Assembly: GCF_001866645.1 (NCBI RefSeq)
Contig: NZ_MLYP01000102.1
Coordinates: 1 to 45,386 of the forward strand
Direction: 5' to 3'
Source of the DNA: Streptomyces colonosanans
Lineage (GTDB): Bacteria > Actinomycetota > Actinomycetes > Streptomycetales > Streptomycetaceae
DNA: 45,386 nucleotides
The position numbers were made by a program, and so were the translations under genes. The notes below the pieces were generated by a model that was not told where the DNA came from, did not search any database, and was given only the letters and a program-made list of their open reading frames with translations. Shown in pieces: positions 1 to 8,744 of the stretch. How positions within the stretch are numbered: the stretch's first letter is position 1; each line of letters opens with the position of its first letter.

Positions 1-227
1 ACGGCATCCTGCGCGAGTACATGACGGACGCCTTCGGCCAGACGACGGCGACGGAGTTGACCCGCCCGGACTACGCGGCCCTGGCGGAGTCCTTCGGCGT
101 GCCGGGCATCCGTACGACCCCCGAGACGCTGGAGAGCGACCTGGCGAAGGCGTTGGCCGAGCCCGGACCTTCGGTGGTCGTCCTCCCGGCGCTCCTGCGG
201 ATGTTCGCGCCGACGCACCTGGGCTGA
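1..227 (+). CDS. 3' end of a thiamine-pyrophosphate-dependent enzyme (partial)
   Basis: The reading frame is open from base 3 and enters from outside the window. The final ~75 residues include LTRPDYAALAESFGVPGIR and end with a GPSVVVLPALLRMF strand. This matches the last part of the pyrophosphate-binding domain of acetolactate-synthase/benzoylformate-decarboxylase type enzymes, where 'DYAALAESFG' and a late 'GPSVVVL' strand are usual. The active-site and cofactor motifs lie upstream and cannot be seen, so the substrate is unknown. A strong hairpin follows 6 bases after the stop codon. Confidence 0.75.
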   Translation, partial: GILREYMTDAFGQTTATELTRPDYAALAESFGVPGIRTTPETLESDLAKALAEPGPSVVVLPALLRMFAPTHLG

Positions 228-232
228 CGCGA

Positions 233-262
233 CGGCCCGTCCTTCCCCCCGAGGACGGGCCG
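233..262 (+). terminator. hairpin terminator after the TPP enzyme
   Basis: Perfect 10-bp arms (cggcccgtcc / ggacgggccg) with a 10-base loop start a few bases after the stop codon. There is no U-tract, as is common in Streptomyces. Confidence 0.7.
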
Positions 263-333
263 CCGCACCGGCCGACGACGGCGCGCGGCACGGACGGCGG
301 AGGCGAGTCCTCGCCGTCGCGTCGGCGGCCGCC

Positions 334-627
334 GTGACCGTTGTGGCCCTGGTCGCGTTGGTATGGGCAGCGCATGGGGACGGCGGCGGGGCACGGGACG
401 GCCGAGGCGTCCCGGCACAGGCTTCCGCAACGAAGCCGAAGAAGGGGGCGTTCGTGGCGAAAGCCGGCGAGGACCACGCCTGCCAGGTGCACCGCGACAC
501 GGACGGCCTGCCGTACGCGGGATACAGGTATGTACCCATGGTCGCCGCCGGCCGCGGCGACCTGGACGGCGTGCGCGCCTGCCTCGTACGGGGCGGCGAG
601 CGGCGCTGCTTCGGTGCGGGCGGGTAG
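334..627 (+). CDS. small secreted or membrane-anchored protein, unknown function
   Basis: A 97-aa frame from a GTG start. It opens with a hydrophobic stretch (VTVVALVALVWAA) that could be a signal peptide or anchor, followed by a polar region with two cysteines in mid-to-late positions (HACQVH, RACLVR) and a third near the end (RRCFG). The Arg-rich codons before the GTG (RRRVLAVASAAA) would make a better signal peptide, but no start codon is in frame there and no good ribosome site precedes the GTG. The start is therefore uncertain. No family recognised; overlapping frames are less protein-like. Confidence 0.45.
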   Translation: MTVVALVALVWAAHGDGGGARDGRGVPAQASATKPKKGAFVAKAGEDHACQVHRDTDGLPYAGYRYVPMVAAGRGDLDGVRACLVRGGERRCFGAGG

Positions 628-874
628 GGCCGCGGCCCTCGGCCCGAGTGGTCGGGAGCCGCGACACACCAGGGGACTGTCGGCCGGGGGCCGGCGCCTG
701 GCGAGACTCATCGCCCGGTGGGGGCTGCCGGTCCGCCTGGGGTGGGCCGGCCGTGGGTGATCCGCTCTCGGGCGTGTGTCCTGGCGCGCCGTACAACTTT
801 CGGTCATCCCCGCGAGTCAACAGAGCACGAGCGTGCCTGGGGCGCGCTTCTGTTCGACCCAAGGGGGAATCTCC

Positions 875-1816
875 ATGACTGACCGAATGGCCGGAATGTC
901 CCGGACGTCCCGGCGTGCCCGTGTGCTCGCGGCCGGGCTCGGCGCCGGGATGCTCATACCGCTCGTCGCCGCCGCCACGCCCGCCGCTGCCGCCACGACA
1001 CCGACCGTCAGCTGTACGTCGGGCAAGGCGGGCCTGGCCGCCAAACTGAAGAAGGACATCACCGCGGCCCTCGCCACCCGCAAGGGGACCATCGCGGTCG
1101 GCCTCTACGACCGCAGCACCAACACCACCTGCTCGCTGCGCAGCACCAGCGCCTTCGACTCGGCGAGCGTGGTCAAGGTCACCGTGCTCGCCACCCTGCT
1201 GTGGGACGCCAAGAAGCACAACCGCTATCTGACGAGCCGTGAGGACAGCCTGGCCACGGCCATGATCACCAAGTCGGACAACGACCCCACCAGTGCGCTG
1301 TGGAAGCAGTTGGGCCTGACGAAGATCAAGGGCTTCCTCGCGGCCGCGGGCATGACCCAGACCAGGCCGGGCGCGAACGGCTACTGGGGGCTGACCCAGA
1401 TCACCGTGCAGGACGAGCAGAAGCTACTCAAGCTCATCACGGCCAAGAACTCCGTGCTGAGCGACAACTCCCGCGCGTACATCCAGAAGCTGATGGGGAA
1501 GGTCATCTCCTCGCAGCGCTGGGGAACTCCGGCCGGTGCGCCCGCCGGCGTTTCCGTGCACGTCAAGAACGGCTGGCTGCCCCGCACCACGCACGGCTGG
1601 CGCGTGCACAGTGTCGGCACGTTCAAGGGCGCCGGGCACGACTACATGATCACCGTGCTCACCCACGGCAACAGCACCATGAACTACGGCGTCACCACCA
1701 TCCAGAACGTGGCCAAGGTCATCCACAAGGACCTGGTGGCGACGACCTCCGCCGCGACCGCGTACGTGCCCACGAGCACGCCGCAGGAGGTGGTGCCGGC
1801 GGTGCCCGCCGGCTGA
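875..1816 (+). CDS. secreted beta-lactamase-like serine hydrolase
   Basis: A 313-aa protein with a strong ribosome site (aaggggg) 7 bases before the ATG. Residues 1-40 form a signal peptide ending near ATPAAAA. The penicillin-recognising fold is marked by a SxxK tetrad SVVK (Ser98, Lys101) and SDN (Ser134-Asn136). The third box, normally KTG/KSG, reads VKNG (Lys231-Gly233). In the class A beta-lactamase/DD-peptidase superfamily the serine is acylated by beta-lactams or D-Ala-D-Ala peptides. The class A catalytic glutamate (ExxLN) is not evident, so a low-activity peptidase or transpeptidase-like role outside the membrane is as likely as resistance. It is a monocistronic unit ended by a hairpin. 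Confidence 0.85.
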   Translation: MTDRMAGMSRTSRRARVLAAGLGAGMLIPLVAAATPAAAATTPTVSCTSGKAGLAAKLKKDITAALATRKGTIAVGLYDRSTNTTCSLRSTSAFDSASVVKVTVLATLLWDAKKHNRYLTSREDSLATAMITKSDNDPTSALWKQLGLTKIKGFLAAAGMTQTRPGANGYWGLTQITVQDEQKLLKLITAKNSVLSDNSRAYIQKLMGKVISSQRWGTPAGAPAGVSVHVKNGWLPRTTHGWRVHSVGTFKGAGHDYMITVLTHGNSTMNYGVTTIQNVAKVIHKDLVATTSAATAYVPTSTPQEVVPAVPAG

Positions 1817-1823
1817 CGCGGCC

Positions 1824-1850
1824 GGGCTCCCCGTGATCCGCGGGGAGCCC
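1824..1850 (+). terminator. hairpin terminator after the serine hydrolase
   Basis: Arms gggctccccg and cggggagccc (10 bp, perfect) with a 7-base loop, 8 bases after the stop codon. Confidence 0.7.
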
Positions 1851-1966
1851 ACCCGCGGCCCCTTCCGCCCCGCCCCGCCGGAGAACGTCACCGAGGGATG
1901 AAATCCGCTCCCGTCCGTGTTGGTGAAGTGGTGACGGGAAGATCGGTACGGCAGGAAGGGACCGGC

Positions 1967-4900
1967 GTGGCAGCGCACGAGGAGGAGCGGCCCGGCTGGG
2001 CGCGCAGGCTCACGGGGTACGCGTGGCGGTACCCGAAGGACGTCGTCCTCGCGCTCGGATCCTCCCTCGGCGGCATGGCCGTCATGGCGCTCGTCCCGCT
2101 GATCACCAAGGTGATCATCGACGATGTCATCGGGAACCACAGCCGTTCCATGGCGCCCTGGGCCGGCGCCCTCGTCGGCGCGGCCGTCCTCGTCTACGTC
2201 CTCACCTACATCCGGCGCTACTACGGAGGCCGGCTCGCCCTCGACGTCCAGCACGACCTGCGTACGGAGATGTACGGGACGATCACGCGGCTCGACGGGC
2301 GACGTCAGGACCAGTTGTCCACCGGGCAGGTCGTCGGCCGGGCCACCAGCGACCTCCAGCTGATCCAGGGCCTGCTCTTCATGCTCCCGATGACCATCGG
2401 GAACGTCCTGCTGTTCCTGGTCTCCCTGGTCGTCATGGCGTGGCTGTCGCTACCGCTGACGCTGGTCACGCTGGCCGTCGCGCCCGCCCTGTGGTTCATC
2501 GCCAAACGCAGCCGCTCCCGGCTGCACCCGGCCACCTGGTACGCCCAGGCCCAGGCCGCCGCCGTGGCGGGCGTGGTCGACGGAGCCGTCAGCGGCGTCC
2601 GCGTGGTGAAGGGCTTCGGGCAGGAGGAACAGGAGACCGGGAAGCTCCGCGAGGTCGGGCGCCGGCTCTTCGCCGGACGGCTGCGCACCATCCGGATGAA
2701 CGCCCGCTTCACCCCCGCCCTCCAGGCCGTGCCCGCCCTCGGCCAGGTCGCCATGCTCGCGGTCGGCGGCTGGCTGGCGGTGCGTGGGCACATCACGCTC
2801 GGCACGTTCGTCGCCTTCTCCTCCTACCTCGCCCAGCTCGTCGGACCGGTGCGCATGCTCGCCGTGGTCCTCACCGTCGGCCAGCAGGCCCGCGCGGGCG
2901 CCGAGCGCGTCCTGGAGCTGATCGACACCGAGCCGTCGCTCCAGGGCGGCACCAAGGACCTGCCCGCCGACGCTCCCGCGACCGTCGAGTTCGACGACGT
3001 CTCCTTCGCCTACGAGGGCACCTCGAAGAAGAGGACCCCGGTCCTCGACGGACTCTCCTTCGAGATCCGCCCCGGCGAGACCCTGGCCGTCGTCGGCTCC
3101 TCCGGCTCCGGGAAGTCGACGGTTTCGCTCCTGCTGCCCCGCTTCTACGACGTCACGCACGGCGCCGTCCTCGTCGGCGGCCACGACGTGCGCGAGCTGA
3201 CCCTCCCGTCGCTGCGCGCCGCGATCGGACTGGTCCCCGAGGACTCCTTCCTCTTCTCCGACACGGTCCGCGAGAACATCGCCTACGGCCGCCCCGACGC
3301 GAGTGACGAGCAGATCGAACGGGCCGCCCGCGCCGCGCAGGCCGACCGCTTCATCGCGGAACTGCCCGACGGGTACGCCACCAAGGTCGGCGAGCACGGC
3401 CTCACCCTCTCCGGCGGCCAGCGCCAGCGCATCGCCCTCGCCCGCGCGATCCTCACCGACCCGCGGCTGCTGGTCCTCGACGACGCCACCTCGGCGGTGG
3501 ACGCCCAGGTCGAGCACGAGATCCACGAGGCGCTGAAGCAGGTCATGGAGGGCCGCACGACACTGCTGATAGCCCACCGGCGCTCGACGCTCAACCTCGC
3601 CGACCGCATCGCCGTCCTCGACGCCGGCCGCCTCGCCGACATCGGCACCCACGAGGAACTCCAGGAGCGGTCCCCTCTCTACCGGCGCCTGCTCACCGAC
3701 CCCGACGAACTCGGCGGTGTCTCCCCCGGCCACGCCCAGCCTTCCGCCCCCCAGGAGGACACGACCGTCCGGGAGGAACTGGACGCCGAGTTCGACGCCG
3801 AGCGCGGGGTGACCCCGCACCTGTGGACCGGCGACCGCGAGCCCAAGGACCACGCGCTGACCGGGACCCCGGCGACCCCCGAGCTGCTCGCCCAGGTCGA
3901 GCAGCTGCCCCCCGCCACCGACACCCCCGACATCGACGAGGCGCGCGCGGTCCGGCCGGAGGAGTCCTACGGCCTCGCCCGGCTGCTGCGCGGCTTCGGC
4001 CTGCCCCTGCTGGCCAGCCTCGCCCTCGTCGCCGTCGACGCGGGCATGGGCCTGCTGCTGCCGATCCTGGTGCGGCACGGCATCGACCAGGGCGTCTCCC
4101 GGATGGCCCTCGGCGCGGTCTGGGCCGCGTCCCTGCTCGCGCTGCTCACCGTCCTCGTCCAGTGGGCGGCACAGTTCGGCGAGACACGGATGACGGGACG
4201 GACCGGCGAACGCGTCCTCTACTCCCTGAGGCTGAAGATCTTCGCCCAGCTCCAGCGGCTCGGACTCGACTACTACGAGCGGGAACTGACCGGCCGGATC
4301 ATGACGCGGATGACGACCGACGTCGACGCGCTGTCGACGTTCCTGCAGACCGGTCTCGTCACCGCCTTCGTCTCCGTCGTCACCTTCTTCGGCATCATGG
4401 CCGTCCTGCTGGTGATCGACGTACAGCTCGCGCTCGTCGTCTTCTGCACGCTGCCACCGCTGATCGTGGCGACCTTCTTCTTCCGCAGGGCGAGCGTGAA
4501 GGCGTACGAACTCGCCCGTGAGCGGGTCTCGGGGGTCAACGCGGACCTCCAGGAGTCGGTGGCCGGGCTGCGGATCCTGCAGGCCTTCCGGCGCGAGCGG
4601 GACGGCGGGCGCAAGTTCGCGGCGGGCAGTGACGGCTATCGCCAGGCGCGGATCCGCGGACAGCGGCTGATCTCCGTGTACTTCCCCTTCGTCCAGCTGC
4701 TGTCCTCGGTGGCCGCGGCCGCCGTCCTGGTCGTGGGCGCGCACCGGGTGGAGGCCGGGACGCTGACGACCGGCGCGCTGGTCGCCTACCTGCTGTACAT
4801 CGACCTGTTCTTCGCGCCGGTGCAGCAGCTCTCGCAGGTCTTCGACGGGTACCAGCAGGCCACGGTGTCGCTGGGCCGCATTCAGGAACTGCTCCGGGAG

Positions 4901-5710
4901 CCGACCACCACGAAGGCGGCCGACGAGCCGGTCGAGGTGCCGTCGCTGCGCGGTGAGATCACCTTCGAGGGCGTCGGCTTCGCGTACGGCGACGACGAGG
5001 AGGCCATCGGCGGAGTCGACCTGAAGATCCCCGCCGGGCAGACCGTCGCCTTCGTCGGCGAGACGGGGGCGGGCAAGTCGACGCTGGTGAAGCTGGTCGC
5101 CCGGTTCTACGACCCCACGCGCGGCCGGGTGCTGGTCGACGGCGCCGATCTGCGGTCCCTCGACCTCACCTCGTACCGGCACCGGCTCGGTGTCGTCCCG
5201 CAGGAGGCGTATCTGTTCCCGGGTACCGTCCGGGACGCCATCGCCTACGGGCGCCCGGACGCGACGGATGCCGAGGTGGAGAGGGCGGCGCGGGCGGTCG
5301 GCGCGCACGAGATGATCGCCGGGTTGGAGGGCGGCTATCTGCACGAGGTCGCCGAGCGCGGACGCAATCTGTCCGCCGGGCAGCGGCAGCTGATCGCCCT
5401 GGCCCGCGCGGAACTGGTCGACCCCGACGTCCTGCTGCTCGACGAGGCGACCGCCGCGCTGGACCTGGCCACCGAGGCGCAGGTCAACCAGGCGACGGAC
5501 CGCCTCGCCGGCCGCCGTACCTCGCTCGTCGTCGCCCACCGCCTGACGACGGCCGCCCGTGCGGACCGGGTCGTGGTCATGGACCACGGCCGGGTCGCGG
5601 AGGACGGTACGCACGAGGAACTGCTGGCACGGGGCGGCAGGTACGCGCGGCTGTGGCGGACCTTCGTGGGCGCGCCGGAGCCGGAGGAACCCGTCGGCTC
5701 TTCGGTGTGA
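1967..5710 (+). CDS. fused ABC exporter (TMD-NBD-TMD-NBD) with one degenerate ATP site
   Basis: A 1247-aa protein containing two complete ABC-B type half-exporters. I chose the GTG because aggaaggg sits 6 bases upstream; an ATG at 1898 in the same frame lacks that context. TMD1 is about residues 20-310, NBD1 340-600, TMD2 680-970 and NBD2 990-1240. Walker A lysines are Lys383 and Lys1037. NBD1 has signature LSGGQ but Asp506 in place of the catalytic glutamate (LVLDDAT). NBD2 has the normal DE (Glu1160) but signature LSAGQ (1135-1139). These defects fall in the same composite ATP site, as in heterodimeric exporters such as TM287/288 or BmrCD. Lipid or drug export is likely; the substrate is unknown. 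The ~80-residue acidic linker (about 600-680) is poorly conserved in type. Confidence 0.93.
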   Translation: MAAHEEERPGWARRLTGYAWRYPKDVVLALGSSLGGMAVMALVPLITKVIIDDVIGNHSRSMAPWAGALVGAAVLVYVLTYIRRYYGGRLALDVQHDLRTEMYGTITRLDGRRQDQLSTGQVVGRATSDLQLIQGLLFMLPMTIGNVLLFLVSLVVMAWLSLPLTLVTLAVAPALWFIAKRSRSRLHPATWYAQAQAAAVAGVVDGAVSGVRVVKGFGQEEQETGKLREVGRRLFAGRLRTIRMNARFTPALQAVPALGQVAMLAVGGWLAVRGHITLGTFVAFSSYLAQLVGPVRMLAVVLTVGQQARAGAERVLELIDTEPSLQGGTKDLPADAPATVEFDDVSFAYEGTSKKRTPVLDGLSFEIRPGETLAVVGSSGSGKSTVSLLLPRFYDVTHGAVLVGGHDVRELTLPSLRAAIGLVPEDSFLFSDTVRENIAYGRPDASDEQIERAARAAQADRFIAELPDGYATKVGEHGLTLSGGQRQRIALARAILTDPRLLVLDDATSAVDAQVEHEIHEALKQVMEGRTTLLIAHRRSTLNLADRIAVLDAGRLADIGTHEELQERSPLYRRLLTDPDELGGVSPGHAQPSAPQEDTTVREELDAEFDAERGVTPHLWTGDREPKDHALTGTPATPELLAQVEQLPPATDTPDIDEARAVRPEESYGLARLLRGFGLPLLASLALVAVDAGMGLLLPILVRHGIDQGVSRMALGAVWAASLLALLTVLVQWAAQFGETRMTGRTGERVLYSLRLKIFAQLQRLGLDYYERELTGRIMTRMTTDVDALSTFLQTGLVTAFVSVVTFFGIMAVLLVIDVQLALVVFCTLPPLIVATFFFRRASVKAYELARERVSGVNADLQESVAGLRILQAFRRERDGGRKFAAGSDGYRQARIRGQRLISVYFPFVQLLSSVAAAAVLVVGAHRVEAGTLTTGALVAYLLYIDLFFAPVQQLSQVFDGYQQATVSLGRIQELLREPTTTKAADEPVEVPSLRGEITFEGVGFAYGDDEEAIGGVDLKIPAGQTVAFVGETGAGKSTLVKLVARFYDPTRGRVLVDGADLRSLDLTSYRHRLGVVPQEAYLFPGTVRDAIAYGRPDATDAEVERAARAVGAHEMIAGLEGGYLHEVAERGRNLSAGQRQLIALARAELVDPDVLLLDEATAALDLATEAQVNQATDRLAGRRTSLVVAHRLTTAARADRVVVMDHGRVAEDGTHEELLARGGRYARLWRTFVGAPEPEEPVGSSV

Positions 5711-5830
5711 GGGCGCGGATCCTCCTCGTCGCCCCCGGGGCTTCGCCGGGGTTCGTCATGCAACCGTCCGCCGTACGCCAGGCGTCCGTACATCAGTACG
5801 GTTGGGGTCTGCGGTCTGGGAGGGGTGACA

Positions 5831-6217
5831 GTGGACAGCCGTGGGATATGCCGGCGCCTGGCGACGGGCCTGGCCGTGCTGACGGTGTCCGGGCTGCTCG
5901 CGGTGGCGAGCCCGGGGCACGCCGAGGCGGCCGGCTCCTGCCCCGGACGGAAGGTCCGTACGCTCTCGTTCTCCACCGGCTCCGTGTGGGTCTACAAGCG
6001 CAACGGCTATGTGTGCGCGATGACTGTGGCGAAGAGGGCGTCCGCCCCGAAGCCGATGACGGTCAGCGTGCAGGCGCGCGGCAGCCGCGCCGTGGCCGAC
6101 AGGGGGCGCTACGGGCATCACGCCGGACCGGTGACCGCGCACGTCGGCCATCGCTGCGTACGGGTCCGAGGATCGGTGGGGCCGGCGTCGGTCGACTCGG
6201 GCTGGATTTTGTGCTGA
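5831..6217 (+). CDS. small secreted four-cysteine protein, unknown
   Basis: A 128-aa protein. gggagggg ends 5 bases before the GTG at 5831, which I prefer to the GTG at 5825 that overlaps the ribosome site. Residues 1-35 form a signal peptide (RRLATGLAVLTVSGLLAVA, then GHAEA). The mature part is basic and holds four cysteines (SCPG, YVCAM, HRCVR, terminal ILC), enough for two disulfides, with beta-strand-like alternation (SVWVYKRNGYVCAMTV). No domain recognised; the look is of a small extracellular beta-rich protein. Confidence 0.7.
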   Translation: MDSRGICRRLATGLAVLTVSGLLAVASPGHAEAAGSCPGRKVRTLSFSTGSVWVYKRNGYVCAMTVAKRASAPKPMTVSVQARGSRAVADRGRYGHHAGPVTAHVGHRCVRVRGSVGPASVDSGWILC

Positions 6218-6218
6218 T

Positions 6219-6461
6219 GGGGCACCGGAAGCGGGCGCCCGTGACTCCTACGTCTTCACGGCGCCGGGGATGAACCACGGTGCGAACGTCGCGGGCCTGG
6301 TGCCCCGGGAGAAGGCCCTGGCCACGGCCCGCATCCTGGACTGGGCGGGCGTGGCGTCCCCGACCGTCCAGTCGAACCCGTCGGCGGCGAAGCCGCTGGC
6401 GGCGTACGACGCGAAGCTGGACCGCCGGGACGTGGAACGCGAGCCCGCGCTGCGTCCGTGA
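6219..6461 (+). pseudogene. C-terminal remnant of an unidentified enzyme
   Basis: The frame reads DSYVFTAPGMNHGANVAGL and then a helix-like PREKALATARILDWAGV, ending at 6461. It resembles the end of a globular enzyme. The only start is an ATG at 6270 in the middle of the conserved-looking stretch, with no ribosome site, and protein-like sequence continues upstream of it until it fades near 6219. I read it as a 3' fragment left after loss of the 5' part. The family was not identified. It could also be a short 63-aa gene starting at 6270. Confidence 0.45.
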
Positions 6462-6514
6462 CCTACGGGCTGTGCCCGGCCGGTGAGCGCACCGGCCGGG
6501 CACAGCCCGTAGGT
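6461..6514. terminator. long bidirectional hairpin
   Basis: Perfect 24-bp inverted repeat (6461-6484 and 6491-6514) around the 6-base loop gagcgc. The first arm begins at the last base of the stop codon of the preceding fragment, and the GH3 gene ends on the other strand ~96 bases away, so it can stop transcription from both sides. Confidence 0.8.
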
Positions 6515-6609
6515 TTCCCGTCCAGCGTGGACCGCGGTCACGATCCACGCCAGACATACGGGGTGCTTTGCCGTATTTGGGTGCGGTGTGTCCGACTCCG
6601 TTCGTACCG

Positions 6610-8436
6610 CTAGTACGACAGCCCGTACCCGAGGGGATACAGCGTCTGCTCCGGGTCGTCCGCCCGTTGCACCGGCACCGGCAGCTTGCCGCGCGGCTTC
6701 ACCTGCCCCGCGATCACCCGTGCCGCCGCGCGCAGTTCGACGTCCGTCCAGGAGTAGGCCGCCAAGTACCCCGATACGTCCGGGAGATGAGCGACGTCGT
6801 ACGGGTTCCGGATGGCGACCGCGATCACCGGTTTCCCGGTGGCGGCCAGTTGGGCCACCAGGGTCCGCTGGGAGCTGGTCGCGCTCACGTTGTACGTGCC
6901 CACGACGACCGCGTCCGCGTTCTGCGCCGCCGCCACCGCGCCCGCGATCGCCGCCGGTGACGGCGCCGTGCCCGTGGACCGCGCGGTCGCCGTGAAGCCC
7001 AGACCGGTGAGGGCGTTCGCCAGCACTGTAGTGGGCGGTCCGTCGGTGCCGGACGGCGACGCCGGGTCCGCCCCGACGACCAGCAGCCTGGGATGCGTAC
7101 GGCGGGACAGCGGCAGCAGGCCCTGCTTGTTGACCAGCAGGGTGGTCGTACCGTCCGCGACGCGGTCCGCGGCGCGCAGGTGCTCGGGGACGCCGACGGC
7201 CTTGTCGACGCCCTCGGCGGTGACGTAGGGCTGATCGAGCAGTCCCAGCTTCGCCTTCAGCCTGAGGACGCGCAGGATCGACTCGTCGAGCCGGGCCTCG
7301 GCCAGCTCGCCGTTCCGCACGGCCTGCAGCACCGCGTTCCACGCGATGTCCAGGGAGGGCGGGTTGAGCAGCTGGTCGACGCCGGCCTTGAGCGCGAGCA
7401 CGGGCACGCGGTCGTCGCCGTACTTCTGGCGTACGCCGTCCATGCCCAGCGAGTCCGTCACCACGACCCCGTCGTAGCCCAGTTCCTCGCGCAGGATGCC
7501 GGTGAGGATCGGGTGCGACAGCGTCGCCGGGTCGCCGGAGTCGTCGAGCGCGGGGACCATGATGTGCGCGGTCATGATCGAGTCGATTCCGGCGCGGATC
7601 GCCGCCCGGAAGGGCACCGCGTCGAGCTTGTCCCACACCTCGCGGCTGTGCGTGATGACCGGGAAGCCGAAGTGGCTGTCGACGGCCGTGTCGCCGTGGC
7701 CCGGGAAGTGCTTGGCGGTCGCCGCGACGCCGGAGTTCTGGTAGCCGGAGACCTCCGCCGCCACCAGGTCGGCCACCGCGTCCGGGTCGGCGCCGAAGGA
7801 CCGCACGCCGATCACCGGGTTGGCCGGGTTGACGTTCACATCGGCGTCCGTGCCGTAGTCCTGGAGGATGCCGAGGGCGCGCAGTTCCGCGCCGGAGATC
7901 CGGCCGAGCGTACGGGCGCCGGCGCGGGAGCCGGACGCGCCGATCGCCATCGCGCCCGGGAAGAGGCTGGCGGGCTTGCCCACGCGTGCGACTATCCCGT
8001 GTTCCTGGTCCGTGGCGATGAGTACGGGCAGTCCGTGGGACTGGCTGAGGGAGGCCCGCTGGATGCCGTTCGACAGGTCCGCGATCTGATGCGGGTTGCG
8101 GGTGTTGTGCGCCCAGGCGAAGTAGATGATGCCGCCGACGCGGTACTTGGCGATGAGCTCGGCGGCCGTCCGTACGCCGATCTCCTTCAAGTTGGCGTCG
8201 ATGTCGGCCTGGTCGGGATCGGTGGCCGAATGGCCGTAGACCCGCATCACGAAGAGTTGGCCGACCTTCTCTTCGAGCGTCATGCGGGAGATGAGGGCCT
8301 CGAGCCGCTTGTCGTCGTTCCCGGCGGCCAGGGCGGTGTTCGGGGCGAGGGCGAGGGTCGCGGCCACGCCTGCGGTGGCGGCGAGGACCGTACGTCTGGA
8401 GGGGTGTCTGCTGCTTCCCGTGCCGGAGTCGTGCAC
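6610..8436 (-). CDS. secreted GH3 glycoside hydrolase (beta-N-acetylhexosaminidase/beta-glucosidase type)
   Basis: A 608-aa protein. The start is GTG at 8436, 5 bases after ggaaggag; longer frames upstream lack this site. A twin-arginine signal (SRRTVLAATAG, then ALAPNTALA) implies folded export. The GH3 catalytic domain carries KHFPGHGDT (Lys242 onward), the His loop typical of the NagZ-like branch, and VTDSLGMDGV with the nucleophile at Asp328. A second alpha/beta domain with LLVVGADP and TYNVSATSSQ fills residues ~400-600, as in two-domain GH3 enzymes. The PGHGDT motif favours N-acetylglucosaminide hydrolysis, but specificity is not certain. It is monocistronic, and palindromes upstream suggest sugar-responsive control. 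Confidence 0.9.
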   Translation of the reverse strand: MHDSGTGSSRHPSRRTVLAATAGVAATLALAPNTALAAGNDDKRLEALISRMTLEEKVGQLFVMRVYGHSATDPDQADIDANLKEIGVRTAAELIAKYRVGGIIYFAWAHNTRNPHQIADLSNGIQRASLSQSHGLPVLIATDQEHGIVARVGKPASLFPGAMAIGASGSRAGARTLGRISGAELRALGILQDYGTDADVNVNPANPVIGVRSFGADPDAVADLVAAEVSGYQNSGVAATAKHFPGHGDTAVDSHFGFPVITHSREVWDKLDAVPFRAAIRAGIDSIMTAHIMVPALDDSGDPATLSHPILTGILREELGYDGVVVTDSLGMDGVRQKYGDDRVPVLALKAGVDQLLNPPSLDIAWNAVLQAVRNGELAEARLDESILRVLRLKAKLGLLDQPYVTAEGVDKAVGVPEHLRAADRVADGTTTLLVNKQGLLPLSRRTHPRLLVVGADPASPSGTDGPPTTVLANALTGLGFTATARSTGTAPSPAAIAGAVAAAQNADAVVVGTYNVSATSSQRTLVAQLAATGKPVIAVAIRNPYDVAHLPDVSGYLAAYSWTDVELRAAARVIAGQVKPRGKLPVPVQRADDPEQTLYPLGYGLSY

Positions 8437-8465
8437 ATGCGCTCCTTCCGGAGGAGATCGCTGAA

Positions 8466-8505
8466 GGAAACTTCCAAGGGGCAACCAATATCCAGAAAGT
8501 TTCTG
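8466..8505 (-). promoter_or_regulatory. operator-like palindromes upstream of the GH3 gene
   Basis: cagaaagtttctg (8493-8505) is palindromic except for its central base. ggaaacttcc (8466-8475) has 4-bp arms of similar sequence. GAAA-N-TTTC palindromes occur before xylan and xylo-oligosaccharide genes under LacI-family repressors in Streptomyces. The nearest lies ~55 bases before the start codon. The rest of 8437-8744 shows no gene. Confidence 0.45.
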
Positions 8506-8744
8506 CCGGTCAAGGCACTGCGCAGTAATGGGCGGGGGACCGCCATCGGCGCTGTGGAGGGGGGCGCGCCGATGGCGGTGGGCTGCCGGCCGCGTGCGGC
8601 GGAGAGGGTGGTCAGCGATCGCAGCCGGCAGCGAGGCCGACACCGCACCGCGGAGACTCATCCGGCAGCTTGGCGATGGGACGGCGGGGGACCCGGCCGG
8701 GTTCCCCGGAACCGGCCGGTTGCCGGAAGTCGGGACGCGTGGGA

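Noticed and set aside
2450..5614. A 1054-codon open frame antisense to the ABC exporter
   Set aside because: Mirror frame caused by high GC at third positions; the plus strand has full ABC motifs and the antisense product is low-complexity with no fold.
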